A DNA stretch of 64,000 bases from contig MTNJ01000036.1 of the NCBI GenBank assembly GCA_002011425.1, positions 1-64,000 on the forward strand, in the 5' to 3' direction. The notes below the pieces were generated by a model. That model was not told the DNA's origin and ran no database searches. It saw only the letters and a list, made by a program, of their open reading frames with translations. Source of the DNA: Candidatus Acetothermia bacterium JdFR-48. Its GTDB lineage: Bacteria > Bipolaricaulota > Bipolaricaulia > Bipolaricaulales > Bipolaricaulaceae. This document shows positions 34,797 through 44,613 of the stretch, piece by piece. Both the position numbers and the translations under genes were made by a program. Within the stretch, counting starts at the first letter, position 1. Every line of letters starts with the position of its first letter.

Positions 34797-35741
34797 TCAA
34801 ATTACAAGCTGAACCAGTCGGTAGAGCCCGAACGCGAAGAGCCCGGCGGTGGTGGGGGTGGCCACCCAACCGATGAGGATCTCCAAAACGCGACGGCGGC
34901 TAATGGCCCTAACACCTTTCACGATCCCCACCCCCACCACCGCACCTACCACCGCCTGGGAAGTGGAAACTGGGATCCCGAGGATGGAGAAGAGGTGTAC
35001 CCCCATGGCGGCCGCGACCTGCGCAGAGAACGCGCTCAGGGGGTCCAGGATAGTTATGGAGCCGCTCAAAGTCTCTGTCACGCCCCGGCTGTATGTGAGC
35101 ACGCCGGCTGCTATTGCGATTCCTCCGAACAGAATCAACCCCCTTCCCCCAAAACCGAGGTTCAACAGGGGGCCTACCGTGGTGCCGACGTGATTCGCCC
35201 CTAAGGAGAAAGCCATGTAGGCCACGGAGAAGAGCACCAATAGGCCCATCAATCGGTCCCACAGCTCCACATATCTCACGCGGCGCATGAGATAGGTAAC
35301 TGTCCGGTAGAGAAAGTACGACAGGAGGGCCATAAGAAATGGGTTTACCACCCAAATTTGTGCAATTTCGGCGAGTTTTCCCGCATTGATAGGGGTACCT
35401 ACTGCAAGCCCAATCCCGGTGACAGCCCCCACGATGGCTTGGGTAGTGGACACAGGAAGTTTCAACATCGTCGCCAACGTGACGAAAATCCCGGCGGAGA
35501 CCAAAGCGACGAGGATGGCCACACGTGGGAGCTCCTCCTCGACCACCCCTTTTCCCACTGTCGTCGCTACGCCAGTCCCCTGAAGGAGGCCCCCAATTAC
35601 GACGAAGAGGGAGACCAAAAAGATGGCTCCGCGGTAGGAGAGGAGCCCCGATCCCACGGAGGTGCCCACACAATTGGCCGTATCGTTGGCACCGATGTTC
35701 CAACCGACATAAAAACTACTCAAAAAGAGGAGAGGCGTCAC
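34797..35741 (-). CDS. Inorganic phosphate transporter, Pit family
   Basis: A 314-residue membrane protein with the duplicated Pit/Pho4 signature: GANDTANCVGTSVGSG (about 17-32) in the first half and GANHVGTTVGPLL in the second, and two copies of VSTTQAIVGAV/VSTSQAVVGAV. It imports phosphate with a cation. GTG 35741 with AGGGG upstream is the likely start; an ATG at 35855 would add a hydrophilic stretch unlike the family. No PhoU-like partner gene is adjacent. The gene faces the small protein gene and is preceded by a long inverted repeat. Confidence 0.9.
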   Translation of the reverse strand: MTPLLFLSSFYVGWNIGANDTANCVGTSVGSGLLSYRGAIFLVSLFVVIGGLLQGTGVATTVGKGVVEEELPRVAILVALVSAGIFVTLATMLKLPVSTTQAIVGAVTGIGLAVGTPINAGKLAEIAQIWVVNPFLMALLSYFLYRTVTYLMRRVRYVELWDRLMGLLVLFSVAYMAFSLGANHVGTTVGPLLNLGFGGRGLILFGGIAIAAGVLTYSRGVTETLSGSITILDPLSAFSAQVAAAMGVHLFSILGIPVSTSQAVVGAVVGVGIVKGVRAISRRRVLEILIGWVATPTTAGLFAFGLYRLVQLVI

Positions 35742-35764
35742 GGATCCCCTTTCTCTATAACGAT

Positions 35765-35789
35765 ATATATAGTGGCCCAAACTATATAT
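35765..35789 (-). promoter_or_regulatory. Inverted repeat in the phosphate transporter promoter region
   Basis: ATATATAGT-7-ACTATATAT is a perfect 9-bp repeat 24 bases before the GTG start. It is A+T rich in a G+C-rich setting and overlaps possible -10 elements, so it is a candidate operator for phosphate control. The binding protein is unknown. Confidence 0.4.
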
Positions 35790-35879
35790 TGAACTTTGTT
35801 CTTCCTCAAGGCTCGCGTAGGAGGCTGGAAAACCGAAACCTTCCGTGAGGATCAATGGAAAAAACGACGCTTTTAATCC

Positions 35880-37100
35880 CTAAAAGCCTTCCTCGAGGGA
35901 CTCGAGCATGGCGGACAGGGACTCACCCTCTTTCTTGCGGGTGATCTCCACGAGGCCGAGTTTAGTTACGTCGATAAAATCCGCTGGAACCCGGTCCTTG
36001 CGCAGTTCCTGCTTCAAACGCTCGATGACTCTCCGTTCGTCGGCTTTTGAGGCCATGTCAACGAAGTCCACGATGATGATCCCTGAGAGTTTCCGTAATC
36101 GCAGTTGCCGCGGGATCTCCACCGCGGCTTCCAAGTTGGTGTTCAGGATCGCCGCCTCCTGATTCTTGTGGCGGATGTCCTTTCCGGTGTTCACATCGAT
36201 GGCGGTAAGGGCCTCTGTCTCGTCGATGGTGATAAAACCTCCGCCTTTTAAGGGAACACGGCGCTGCAGGGCTTCCCGGAGCTGGCGCTCGACATCGTAG
36301 CGCACGAAGAGAGACATCGTCCCTCGATAGAGCTTCACCCGAGGCCGGAGGTTGTCCAAATGGAGGTAATGGAGATAGTGGAGGACCTCCCTATGTTCGT
36401 CCTCGTCGTCTAGGATGAAGGAGTCAACCTCACCGGTGAAGCGGTCCCGCACGATGGTCTTCACCAGGTCGGGATTCTTATAGAGGAGCGCAGGTGGGGA
36501 AACGCGCTCCGCCATCTCCTCGATCCCCTTCCACGTGCCGAGGAGGAACTTGAAGTCGCGCTCTAAGTCCTCCTTAGACGCGCCGGCTGCAGCAGTCCGA
36601 GCGATCAGGCCTTCCCCCGGGGCCTTGAGTTCGTAGGCGATCTGGCGCAGGCGCTTCGATTCGTTGGGATCAGTAATCCGCCGCGAAATAGCCACCCGAT
36701 CTTCCTTGGGAAGGAATACCCAATAACGGCCAGGAAGGCTTATCTTCGTCGTACCCTGGGGGTTTTTTGTCCCCACTCCCTCGCGGCGCACCTGGATGAT
36801 GAGGGATTGCCCTGGACGAAGCACTTTTTGGATCGGCGGTGGCCCCTTCCAGGGCTCGAATCCCTTGGAGATGAGGATCGCATCGTTTATTTCGTGCTGG
36901 GAAAGGAAGAGTGATTGCTTCTCTCCAACGTCCACGAACGCGGCTCCGAGACCCGCCAAGACCGTTTCCACCTTTCCTTTATAAATATTGCCCACCAGGC
37001 GTGGCCGTTCAGGACACTCGAAATAGATCTCCACCAGGCGCCCTTCTTCCACGATCGCCACCCGCTTGCGGACGCCGGTAGGGCTTCGCTGCACGTTCAC
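35880..37100 (-). CDS. Ribonuclease E/G, short form without zinc link
   Basis: A 406-residue RNase E/G. The S1 domain (about 38-125), 5' sensor, RNase H-like and DNase I-like regions are present. The two catalytic aspartates are Asp302 (TAIDVNTG) and Asp345 (IIIVDFVDM), one residue off E. coli RNase E numbering (303 and 346). The protein stops at LESLEEGF exactly where the CPxC zinc link (Cys404/407 in E. coli) should begin, so that link and the small domain are missing. It could still cut RNA but would not form the usual zinc-linked dimer. The start overlaps folK by four bases; it ends the long minus-strand operon. Confidence 0.88.
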   Translation of the reverse strand: MNVQRSPTGVRKRVAIVEEGRLVEIYFECPERPRLVGNIYKGKVETVLAGLGAAFVDVGEKQSLFLSQHEINDAILISKGFEPWKGPPPIQKVLRPGQSLIIQVRREGVGTKNPQGTTKISLPGRYWVFLPKEDRVAISRRITDPNESKRLRQIAYELKAPGEGLIARTAAAGASKEDLERDFKFLLGTWKGIEEMAERVSPPALLYKNPDLVKTIVRDRFTGEVDSFILDDEDEHREVLHYLHYLHLDNLRPRVKLYRGTMSLFVRYDVERQLREALQRRVPLKGGGFITIDETEALTAIDVNTGKDIRHKNQEAAILNTNLEAAVEIPRQLRLRKLSGIIIVDFVDMASKADERRVIERLKQELRKDRVPADFIDVTKLGLVEITRKKEGESLSAMLESLEEGF

Positions 37101-37588
37101 GAGGATGTGGTTTCCCCGGAGCGTATCGGCCTCCTTTCCGGGGGAAGCTCTTGTAGGAGCTCCCCGAACGTCCGCCCGAGTACGGGGTGCACCATCCCGG
37201 GGACGAGCTCCGCTAGCGAGGCGAGGATCGCACCCCTCCGCAGAAGGTGTGGACAGGGAATATGAAGTTCCCCGTCGTTGATCACCCGATCTTCATATAG
37301 AAGAATAGCGATCTCAATCGGCTTCGGCCCCAACGGTTCTGCTCGCTCTTTTCCCAATATCCGTTCAATTCCCTGGCAGATGAAGAAAAGCTCTCGGGGC
37401 ATGAGGCTTGTCATGACCTCCACCGCGATGCCCACGGCCCCGTAGGAATTCCCCCGGGTAGGGACTCGAAACCAAGAGGAGGTGCGTAGGACTCGAACAC
37501 CGCAAGACTCCAGCCGACCAAGCGCTTCGACGATCCTCTCCCGCTGCGGAGGGACTTCCGCCTGTAACCCGAGGAAAACTCGTGCCAT
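37097..37588 (-). CDS. HPPK (FolK)-like protein with altered active site
   Basis: A 163-residue protein aligning with 6-hydroxymethyl-7,8-dihydropterin pyrophosphokinase through RVFLGLQ, the IERILGKERAEPLGPK region, ILLYEDRVI and the end IPCPHLLRRGAILASLAEL. The two magnesium-binding aspartates of the RTxDxD motif are Glu92 and Ala94 (GPKPIEIAILLYE), and the N-terminal GSNLG is replaced by QAEV. HPPK makes the pyrophosphorylated pterin for folate; with these changes activity is doubtful. It may be a pseudoenzyme or act on a different substrate. It lies in the ribosomal/synthetase operon rather than with other folate genes. Confidence 0.75.
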   Translation of the reverse strand: MARVFLGLQAEVPPQRERIVEALGRLESCGVRVLRTSSWFRVPTRGNSYGAVGIAVEVMTSLMPRELFFICQGIERILGKERAEPLGPKPIEIAILLYEDRVINDGELHIPCPHLLRRGAILASLAELVPGMVHPVLGRTFGELLQELPPERRPIRSGETTSS

Positions 37589-37748
37589 ACTTCGCCCCCT
37601 TACCTCTCAGGGGCGAGGAGGGGACCTCTCAGTCATTCACCGAAGCCATTCTCGGGAGGAACCGCAAGACGCACATTGAAAAGTCCATCTCCTCCTTCCG
37701 CTAACAGCTGGGCTATTTCCCCTCACATCGCCCCCGTTCTTTCCTATA

Positions 37749-39780
37749 TCACGTAACGAGCTTGCTCAAATCCCCGATCTCCAGAAAAAGTGAAAGTAAG
37801 GCCTTCAAGAAAGACAGGCGATTTGCTCGGATCTTTTCATCCTCCACCATCACGAAGACCCGCTCGAAGTAACGGTGGATCGGCTCCCCCAAGGGGAGTA
37901 GGGCTTTTAGAGCGGCCACATAATCCCGTTCCTGCAGAGCCCGACGAGCGTGCCCTTCGGCCTTTAGATATTCGCGCCAGAGCTCACGTTCTTCTTCCTG
38001 TTGGAAAAGCTCGGGGGAGAAAGAAGTATTCCCGTGCTCCACAGTGATGTTCCGGAGCCGTTCGAATAGCTGAGCCACCTCTGCGAGAGCCGCCTCGCCC
38101 CGGAGGGAGGAAAGAGCTTGGGCCCGCTCTAGAAACCCCAGAAGCTCGCCTCGGGGAACGGCAAGTACGGCTTCGGCAATGTCGTGTGGAATCCCATAAT
38201 CGTCCCGAAGGATGTGCCGCAGCCTTTCGAGCAAAAACTTCTTGACCGCCTCCGGATTCTTCCTTCCGGAGAGCTCGGGGTAGAATTCGCTTGCCGCGTC
38301 GATCAACTCGAAGAGGTCTACCACAAGCTTCTTCCTCAGGACTAAGGTGATGAGGGCATTGGCGGCGCGACGGATGCCGTATGGGTCGCGGGAACCGGTT
38401 GGGACCTCGCCGATGAGGATCGCCCCCATCACCGTATCCAACTTATCAGCGAGGCTCAGGGCCACCCCCAGGGAACTCTCGGGGAGGGCATCGGACCGAG
38501 TTCGGGGGAGGAGGTGTTCTCCAATGGCTCGCGCGACCTCCTCGGGCTCCCCCGAGATCCGCGCGTAGACCTCGCCCATCACCCCTTCGAGCTCGGGAAA
38601 TTCTTTGACTATCTCCGTGGTGAGGTCAGCCTTGCAGAGGAAAGCAGCACGATCGAGAAGTTTACCGTTGACACCGAACACGGGGGCGAGGCGGGCACAG
38701 ATCTCGCGGACCCGCTGAACCTTGTCCCATACACTCCCGAGGCGTGTCTCATAGACAATTCCTTTCAGATCGAGGACACGCTCGGCTAGAGGCTTCTTCA
38801 CGTCGTTCTCGAAGAAGAACCGGGCATCCCGCAAGCGGGCCTTGACCACGCGTTCGTACCCCTGCCGCACGTATCCCTTCTCGTCCTCTTTTCCGTCGCG
38901 GAAGCCGAGGAACACCGGCGCGGGTTCTCCATCACGGGCAAAGGGAACGAACTTACCCTCCTCGTGAAGGACAGCCGCGATCACCGGGGCCGGAAGGTCT
39001 AGGAAATCTGCTGGAAACTCCCCCAAGACCGGTGTTGGCCACTCAAGGGCCCCTATAATCGTCCCCAAGAGTTCCTCGCTCCAGAGGGCGTGTACCCCGT
39101 GTTCTGTCTCCACCCGGGTCGCCGCCCGCTTGATCATCTCCGCACGTTCCTCGGGGTCGGCGATGACCCGTGCTTCTCGGAGTTTTTCCTCATATTCTCC
39201 GGGGGAGGAAAGCGGGAGTTCTCGGGGGCCGAAGAAGCGGTGGCCCCGGGTGATCCGATCCGCCTGCAGGTTTCCGAATTCCACCGGCACTACTTCTCCG
39301 TCCAAGAGACATACGAGCCACCTGATGGGCCGCAGGAACGCGACCCCAGAGGAGTCCCAGCGCATGGTCTTCCGACAGGGGAGGGAGCGTATTGCCTGGG
39401 GGACCATCGCGGGAAGCACTTCCCGGGCGGGTTTTCCCGGCGTGCGTACCTTCAGGAACAGGTACTCCTTCTCCCCCACCTTCTTCCGCACTAAGTCCGC
39501 TGGCGAGGCCCCGTATTTCCTGAGAAACCCGAGGGCGGCCTGGGTGGGGTTCCCGTCCGCGTCCAGGCCTACAGTGATCGCCGGCCCTCGGACCTCTTCT
39601 ACCAGGTCCTCCTGGCGTTCAGCGAGCCCACGGACGAGGACTGCCAGGCGCCGAGGGGTCCAAAAGACCTCCAACTTTTGGAATCTGAGGCGCTCTGCGG
39701 TCAGAGCTTCGGAGAGGAATTTCCCCAGCGCCTCGGCAAGCACCGGGGCGTCTAGGGCCGGGAGTTCTTCAGTTCCTATT

Positions 39781-39800
<20 letters not shown>
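37749..39800 (-). CDS. glyS: Glycyl-tRNA synthetase beta subunit
   Basis: A 683-residue GlyS (N-terminus [12 protein letters not shown], central HD-like and DALR-type anticodon-binding parts). It pairs with the alpha subunit to charge glycine tRNA in the cytoplasm. The start lies 20 bases inside the end of glyQ. About 160 bases follow before the folK-like gene; they contain the direct repeat CTGAGAGGT and short hairpins but no gene I can support. Confidence 0.96.
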
Positions 39801-40646
<846 letters not shown>

Positions 40647-40650
<4 letters not shown>

Positions 40651-40994
40651 ACGTTTTTCGCCACTTCGCATAACTCGGCGAAGGCCTCGGGATCATGGAT
40701 CGCAAGGTCCGCCAGAACCTTTCGGTTAATCGCTACCCCGGCCTTCCTGAGCCCCCCTATGAACTTGGAATAGGAAAGTCCGTACTCTCTCGCCGCGGCC
40801 CCGATACGGATCTGCCAAAGGCGACGCATATTGCGTTTCCTGAGTTTCCGGGAGACGTACATATGGAGCCGGGCCTTGATCACGGCCTGCTTGGCGATCC
40901 GCCAACAGCTTTTCCGTTTTCCCTGGAAGCCCTTCGCCAACTTCAAGATCTTTCGACGGCGTCGAGCATGAACGATTCCACCTCTGACGCGCAT
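40647..40994 (-). CDS. rplT: 50S ribosomal protein L20
   Basis: A 115-residue L20 with the conserved basic N-terminus ([19 protein letters not shown]) and [19 protein letters not shown]. It is a primary 23S rRNA-binding protein and in many bacteria represses infC-rpmI-rplT translation by binding the leader. Gene order infC-rpmI-rplT is the standard one. Confidence 0.98.
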
Positions 40995-41031
40995 GGCCTA
41001 CCTCCTTTGGCCCTGTGACGCGCTGAAAACG

Positions 41032-41232
41032 TCACGGCATGTTGAGCACCTTGATGAGCCGCTTCCGTTCGGCCCCGGAGACCTCCACTTTCCTGCGGGC
41101 CTGGCGCTTGTACTGGGGCCGCTTCTTCGTGAGCTTGTGCTGATAGCGAGCCCGCATACGGAAGACCTTCCCCGCAGCGTTCACTTTTAGACGCTTGGCT
41201 GCAGCCTTGTGGGTCTTCTTTTTGTACTTCAT
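41032..41232 (-). CDS. rpmI: 50S ribosomal protein L35
   Basis: A 66-residue L35 (KKTHKAAAKRLKVNAAGKV; basic throughout, ending RLIKVLNMP). Its ATG overlaps the infC stop (ATGA) with GGAGG upstream, and rplT follows after 37 bases. Confidence 0.97.
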   Translation of the reverse strand: MKYKKKTHKAAAKRLKVNAAGKVFRMRARYQHKLTKKRPQYKRQARRKVEVSGAERKRLIKVLNMP

Positions 41233-41747
41233 GAGCCTCCTCCTTTGGTGCGCAGCGGGCTTAAGAGCATCTGCAACGTCCTGCCCTTGGAGAGGGGGTC
41301 TTGGTCCACCTTGGCGATGTCCTTGAGCTCTCCCGCTACCCGGGAGAGCAATTGCCTTCCCCTGTCCAGATGTATTATCTGGCGCCCTTTGAAGAAGACC
41401 GTCACTCGCACTTTACTCCCCTCTTCCAGGAATTCCCGTATCCGCTCGAGCTTGGTTCGGAAATCATGTTCGCCGGTCTGGATAGTAAACTTTACCTCTT
41501 TCAACTTCGCCGGCTTCTTCTGTTTCTTCTCCCTCTTCTCAAGTTGATAGAGGTACTTCCCATAGTCGACGATCTTACAGACTACAGGATTGTGCTCCGG
41601 AGCTACCTCCACTAGGTCTAAACCCCTCTCCTGTGCCATCTCCAATGCTTTCTCACGCGGCACAACCCCAAGGTTCCTGCCGTCTTCGTCGATGAGGAGG
41701 ACCTCTCGTGCCCGGATCTCTTCGTTTACGCGAAACCTCTTCTTTAT
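41229..41747 (-). CDS. infC: Translation initiation factor IF-3 with AUA start
   Basis: A 172-residue IF-3: the N-terminal domain (KKRFRVNEEIRAREVLLIDE, then GRNLGVVPREKALEMA) joins the C-terminal domain (KEVKFTIQTGEHDFRTKL) by a Lys-rich linker. Homology reaches 28 codons upstream of the first standard start (GTG 41663). The only candidate at the right place is ATA at 41747, preceded by AAGGGGG at eight bases. Rare start codons (AUU, AUA, AUC) are known in infC, where IF-3 represses its own translation by discriminating against them. A perfect 12-bp hairpin lies 36 bases upstream. Confidence 0.93.
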   Translation of the reverse strand: MKKRFRVNEEIRAREVLLIDEDGRNLGVVPREKALEMAQERGLDLVEVAPEHNPVVCKIVDYGKYLYQLEKREKKQKKPAKLKEVKFTIQTGEHDFRTKLERIREFLEEGSKVRVTVFFKGRQIIHLDRGRQLLSRVAGELKDIAKVDQDPLSKGRTLQMLLSPLRTKGGGS

Positions 41748-41782
41748 ACCACCAACCCCCTTTCTTCTTGAGGATTTTAGCC

Positions 41783-41809
41783 GCTAGCATGGTCTAGGAC
41801 CATGCTAGC
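41783..41809 (-). promoter_or_regulatory. Perfect hairpin upstream of infC
   Basis: GCTAGCATGGTC-3-GACCATGCTAGC: 12-bp arms and a three-base loop, overlapping the nadD stop codon. No U tract follows on the minus strand, so it is not a typical terminator. It may be part of the infC leader (L20 or IF-3 control) or an RNase processing site between nadD and infC. Confidence 0.6.
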
Positions 41810-42392
41810 TGTAGATCCCGTGTTCGCGGATGAACCGGTCCACCTCCTTTGGGACCAAACCCATCACCGGGAGGCCCTCATGATACCGGCGCCGAATCTC
41901 GGAGGACGAGACCTCCACTGGATCCATTCGGATGAGGTAGATCTCCGCCCGGTCCAAGGGAGGGCGCCGCAAGGCCTCTGGATCTATCCCCCGCCTAGGA
42001 GCAATTATAAACGGACAGAGCCTCATGAGCTCGTCTGCCTCTTTCCACGAGGGAAGGTCCAGGAAGGCGTCCGCCCCCACGATGTACGCCACCCCCTGGG
42101 GGTGGAATTGGAGCATCTCGCGAACCGTGTCCACGGTGTAGGCGGGCCCTTCGGTCTCCATCTCGATCCGGGAGACCTCGAATCCCGGGTGTTTCCTGAC
42201 GGCGAGCTCCACCATGCGGTAACGCAGCTCCGCGGGGACGTCCACCCCCTTATGGGGGGGCCAGGCGGTGGGGATGAAGATTACCTTCGCGAGCTCGAAT
42301 TGCTTCAAGGCCTCCTCCGCCACCTTGAGGTGCCCCACGTGGATGGGGTTGAATGCCCCACCGAAGAGCCCTACTTTATCCCTCAAGCTCAA
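41805..42392 (-). CDS. nadD: Nicotinate-nucleotide adenylyltransferase
   Basis: A 195-residue NadD with GLFGGAFNPIHVGHL at the N-terminus (nucleotide-binding HxGH) and the C-terminal SSSEIRRR motif. It adenylates nicotinate mononucleotide in NAD synthesis. The start is uncertain: TTG 42392 or TTG 42386, both inside the end of obg; no clear ribosome site is present, so translation is probably coupled to obg. The obg-nadD order is common in bacteria. Confidence 0.93.
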   Translation of the reverse strand: MSLRDKVGLFGGAFNPIHVGHLKVAEEALKQFELAKVIFIPTAWPPHKGVDVPAELRYRMVELAVRKHPGFEVSRIEMETEGPAYTVDTVREMLQFHPQGVAYIVGADAFLDLPSWKEADELMRLCPFIIAPRRGIDPEALRRPPLDRAEIYLIRMDPVEVSSSEIRRRYHEGLPVMGLVPKEVDRFIREHGIYS

Positions 42393-43638
42393 ATTCCACC
42401 TCGATCCTTCCGATCCGCACGGGCTCTCCTCGCCACCCCGCCCGCTTCAGGGCCCGCAGAACCCCCAAGCGCTCGAGCTGCTCCTCCAAGTAGGTCCGCG
42501 CGTCCTCGGAGGAGAGGTCCAACCGCCCGAGCCGCTCCACTTCGGCGCCCTCCACCACCCAAACTCCGTCCTCCCGGGCGATCCTGAAGCCCTTGCGAGG
42601 GACGAGCTTCCACGTGCGCGTCGTGGGCGCTGCCCCCGGAATCCCCCGAGGAACCTCCTCGAGCTTTCGGGCGAGGTGTCTGAGCAACTCCCCGACGCCC
42701 TCCCCGGTGACCACCGAGATGGGGTGTATCTCCACCCCAGCCTCACGAAACCGGGAAATCCGACGGGTGAGCTCCTCCGGCATCAGGAGATCGATCTTGT
42801 TCCCGGCCACGACCTCCGGCTTCCCCCGAAGTTCCTCCCAGGACTCGAGCTCGCGGCGGATAGCGAAGTAATCCGCGAGGGGATCGCGGCCCTCCACCCC
42901 GGCGAGGTCCACCATGTGGAGGAGGATCCGGGCGCGGGTCGCGTGGCGAAGGAAGCGGTCGCCCAGGCCTCGCCCTTCGTGGGCTCCCTCCACAAGGCCG
43001 GGGAGGTCGGCGAGGACGAAGCTTTTCCCATCCACTTCCACGACCCCCAGGTGAGGTTCCAGGGTCGTGAAGGGATACGGCGCCACCTTCACCTTCTTGC
43101 GGGAAACCCGTGAGAGGAGGGAGGACTTCCCCACATTAGGGAAGCCCACGAGCCCTACATCGGAAAGGAGCCGCAGCTCGAGCTTCAGCCACCGTTCCTC
43201 ACCGGGCTCCCCGAGCTCCCTGATCTTCGGGCCTTTCCAGCGGTTGGAAACGAACGCGCTATTCCCTCGGCCGCCTTTACCCCCGTGGGCGACCACGACC
43301 CGCGTCCCCTCTTCACACAGATCGGCGATGACCTCGCCGGTGTGGAGGTCAAGGACGATAGTTCCCACAGGAACGGAGATCACCAGGTCCTTCCCGCGTT
43401 TCCCCTGGCGTCTGTTGGGCCCGCCCGCCCCCCCGTCCTCGGCGCGGAAGTGGACCTGGTGGTTGAAGTGAAGGAGGGTATTCATGGAGCGGGTGGCTTC
43501 TAAGATGACGTCCCCCCCATCGCCACCATGTCCCCCGTCCGGGGTACCCAAGGGGTTGTACTTGGTACGATGAAAGCTGATAAGCCCGTCGCCACCCCGC
43601 CCCCCGGCGACGTGGATCTTGGCCTCGTCTATCCACAC
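42376..43638 (-). CDS. obg: Obg/CgtA GTPase
   Basis: A 420-residue Obg GTPase with the Gly-rich Obg fold (about 1-158), a G domain (GFPNVGKSS, DLPGLVEGAHEGRGLG, NKID) and a C-terminal OCT domain (about 345-420). It binds the 50S subunit late in assembly and links ribosome maturation to growth. Start is GTG 43638, immediately after rpmA. Confidence 0.97.
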   Translation of the reverse strand: MWIDEAKIHVAGGRGGDGLISFHRTKYNPLGTPDGGHGGDGGDVILEATRSMNTLLHFNHQVHFRAEDGGAGGPNRRQGKRGKDLVISVPVGTIVLDLHTGEVIADLCEEGTRVVVAHGGKGGRGNSAFVSNRWKGPKIRELGEPGEERWLKLELRLLSDVGLVGFPNVGKSSLLSRVSRKKVKVAPYPFTTLEPHLGVVEVDGKSFVLADLPGLVEGAHEGRGLGDRFLRHATRARILLHMVDLAGVEGRDPLADYFAIRRELESWEELRGKPEVVAGNKIDLLMPEELTRRISRFREAGVEIHPISVVTGEGVGELLRHLARKLEEVPRGIPGAAPTTRTWKLVPRKGFRIAREDGVWVVEGAEVERLGRLDLSSEDARTYLEEQLERLGVLRALKRAGWRGEPVRIGRIEVEFELEG

Positions 43639-43639
43639 A

Positions 43640-43906
43640 TCAGGCCTTCGAAACCTCCTCCCGGGGGATCACGTTCACGTAACGGCGTTTGCGGCCCGCG
43701 AATTGAACGAAGCCTTTCACTTTGGCATATATGGTGAAATCCCGGCCCATGCCAACGTTCTTTCCAGGCCAGAAACGGGTGCCCCGCTGGCGGACAATGA
43801 TGCAGCCGGGCCAGACAAGCTCGCCGCCGAATCGCTTGATGCCTAGACGCTTCCCCGGGGAGTCACGGGTGTTCTGCGTAGATCCCTGGCTCGATTTGTG
43901 GGCCAT
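43640..43906 (-). CDS. rpmA: 50S ribosomal protein L27
   Basis: An 88-residue L27 beginning [20 protein letters not shown], that is, with the mature-type N-terminus that reaches the peptidyl-transferase centre. It has no cleavable N-terminal extension of the kind removed by Prp in Firmicutes. This matters because the neighbouring Prp-like protein has lost its catalytic residues. Confidence 0.97.
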   Translation of the reverse strand: MAHKSSQGSTQNTRDSPGKRLGIKRFGGELVWPGCIIVRQRGTRFWPGKNVGMGRDFTIYAKVKGFVQFAGRKRRYVNVIPREEVSKA

Positions 43907-43921
43907 ATGATCACCTCCTTT

Positions 43922-44242
43922 TCAGACCTTGACGTCGAGCCCGACTTCACGAACCACAATGCTCCCGGGGCGGTCGCGCTCCAAAGCCCGCAACCCCAGG
44001 AGCATCGTCTCCAGAATGGCGTCTAACTCTCTGTCCAAAAAGGGATCAGACCGGTCGACGACGTAAGAGAGCCCCTCTTCCTCGCGGCTCGCCACGGGGG
44101 AGAGGTGCAGATAGTACCGCATGCCCAAGAGAGGGGCCTCGACCAGTGCAAGGGCGGCCAGGCCCTCGGCTCCTCCGTCTCCTTTCAAGGAGACGCAGCG
44201 AATCCTTCCTTCCTCATCACGCTCGATACGCACTTCCACCAT
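43922..44242 (-). CDS. Prp-like protein (DUF464) lacking catalytic residues
   Basis: A 106-residue protein in the place always held by Prp (YsxB), between rplU and rpmA. Its length and strand pattern agree (VEVRIERDEEGRIRCVSLKG). Prp needs a His in GHA and a Cys in DIVCA, about 12 residues apart; here the positions read GDG (Asp22) and LALVE (about 31-35). Prp trims the L27 N-terminus in Firmicutes, but the L27 here has no extension. The gene seems to have survived the loss of its protease job, perhaps as an assembly chaperone. An unrelated protein is possible because similarity is weak. Confidence 0.65.
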   Translation of the reverse strand: MVEVRIERDEEGRIRCVSLKGDGGAEGLAALALVEAPLLGMRYYLHLSPVASREEEGLSYVVDRSDPFLDRELDAILETMLLGLRALERDRPGSIVVREVGLDVKV

Positions 44243-44243
44243 A

Positions 44244-44561
44244 TCAGGCCCTCTCTATGGAGACGATGCGCGTGCGCATGAAGGGCTGTCGGTGCCCCCT
44301 CAAGCGCCGATACCCTTTCTTGGGGCGGAAGCGCTGGATCAGAACCTTGGGCCTCTTCCCCACCGCTTCCACCTCTCCCACTACCTGCACCCGCTCCACG
44401 TAGGGCCGCCCGATCTCGATCCCCTCGCCGTTCCGCAGGAGGAGCACCCGGTCGAAAATTACCCTCTCGCCGGGCTGTACCCCGCGGATGAGCTCGTGCT
44501 CTACCACGGCTCCCTCTTCCACCTTGTATTGATGTCCCTGTATCTCCACGATGGCGTACAT
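44244..44561 (-). CDS. rplU: 50S ribosomal protein L21
   Basis: A 105-residue L21 (YAIVEIQGHQYKVEEGAVV; C-terminal KKGYRRLRGHRQPFMRTRI). ATG 44561 is chosen because AGGAGG precedes it at six bases; the 15 upstream codons in frame are not part of the family. It begins the rplU-prp-rpmA-obg group. Confidence 0.97.
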   Translation of the reverse strand: MYAIVEIQGHQYKVEEGAVVEHELIRGVQPGERVIFDRVLLLRNGEGIEIGRPYVERVQVVGEVEAVGKRPKVLIQRFRPKKGYRRLRGHRQPFMRTRIVSIERA

Positions 44562-44613
44562 GGGCGACCTCCTCTGCATTCTATCTTTCGCTCTACCCCC
44601 GGACAATATTCCT

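Noticed and set aside
41783-41809. Hairpin before infC as a terminator for nadD
   Set aside because: No T tract follows and the surrounding genes appear to form one operon.
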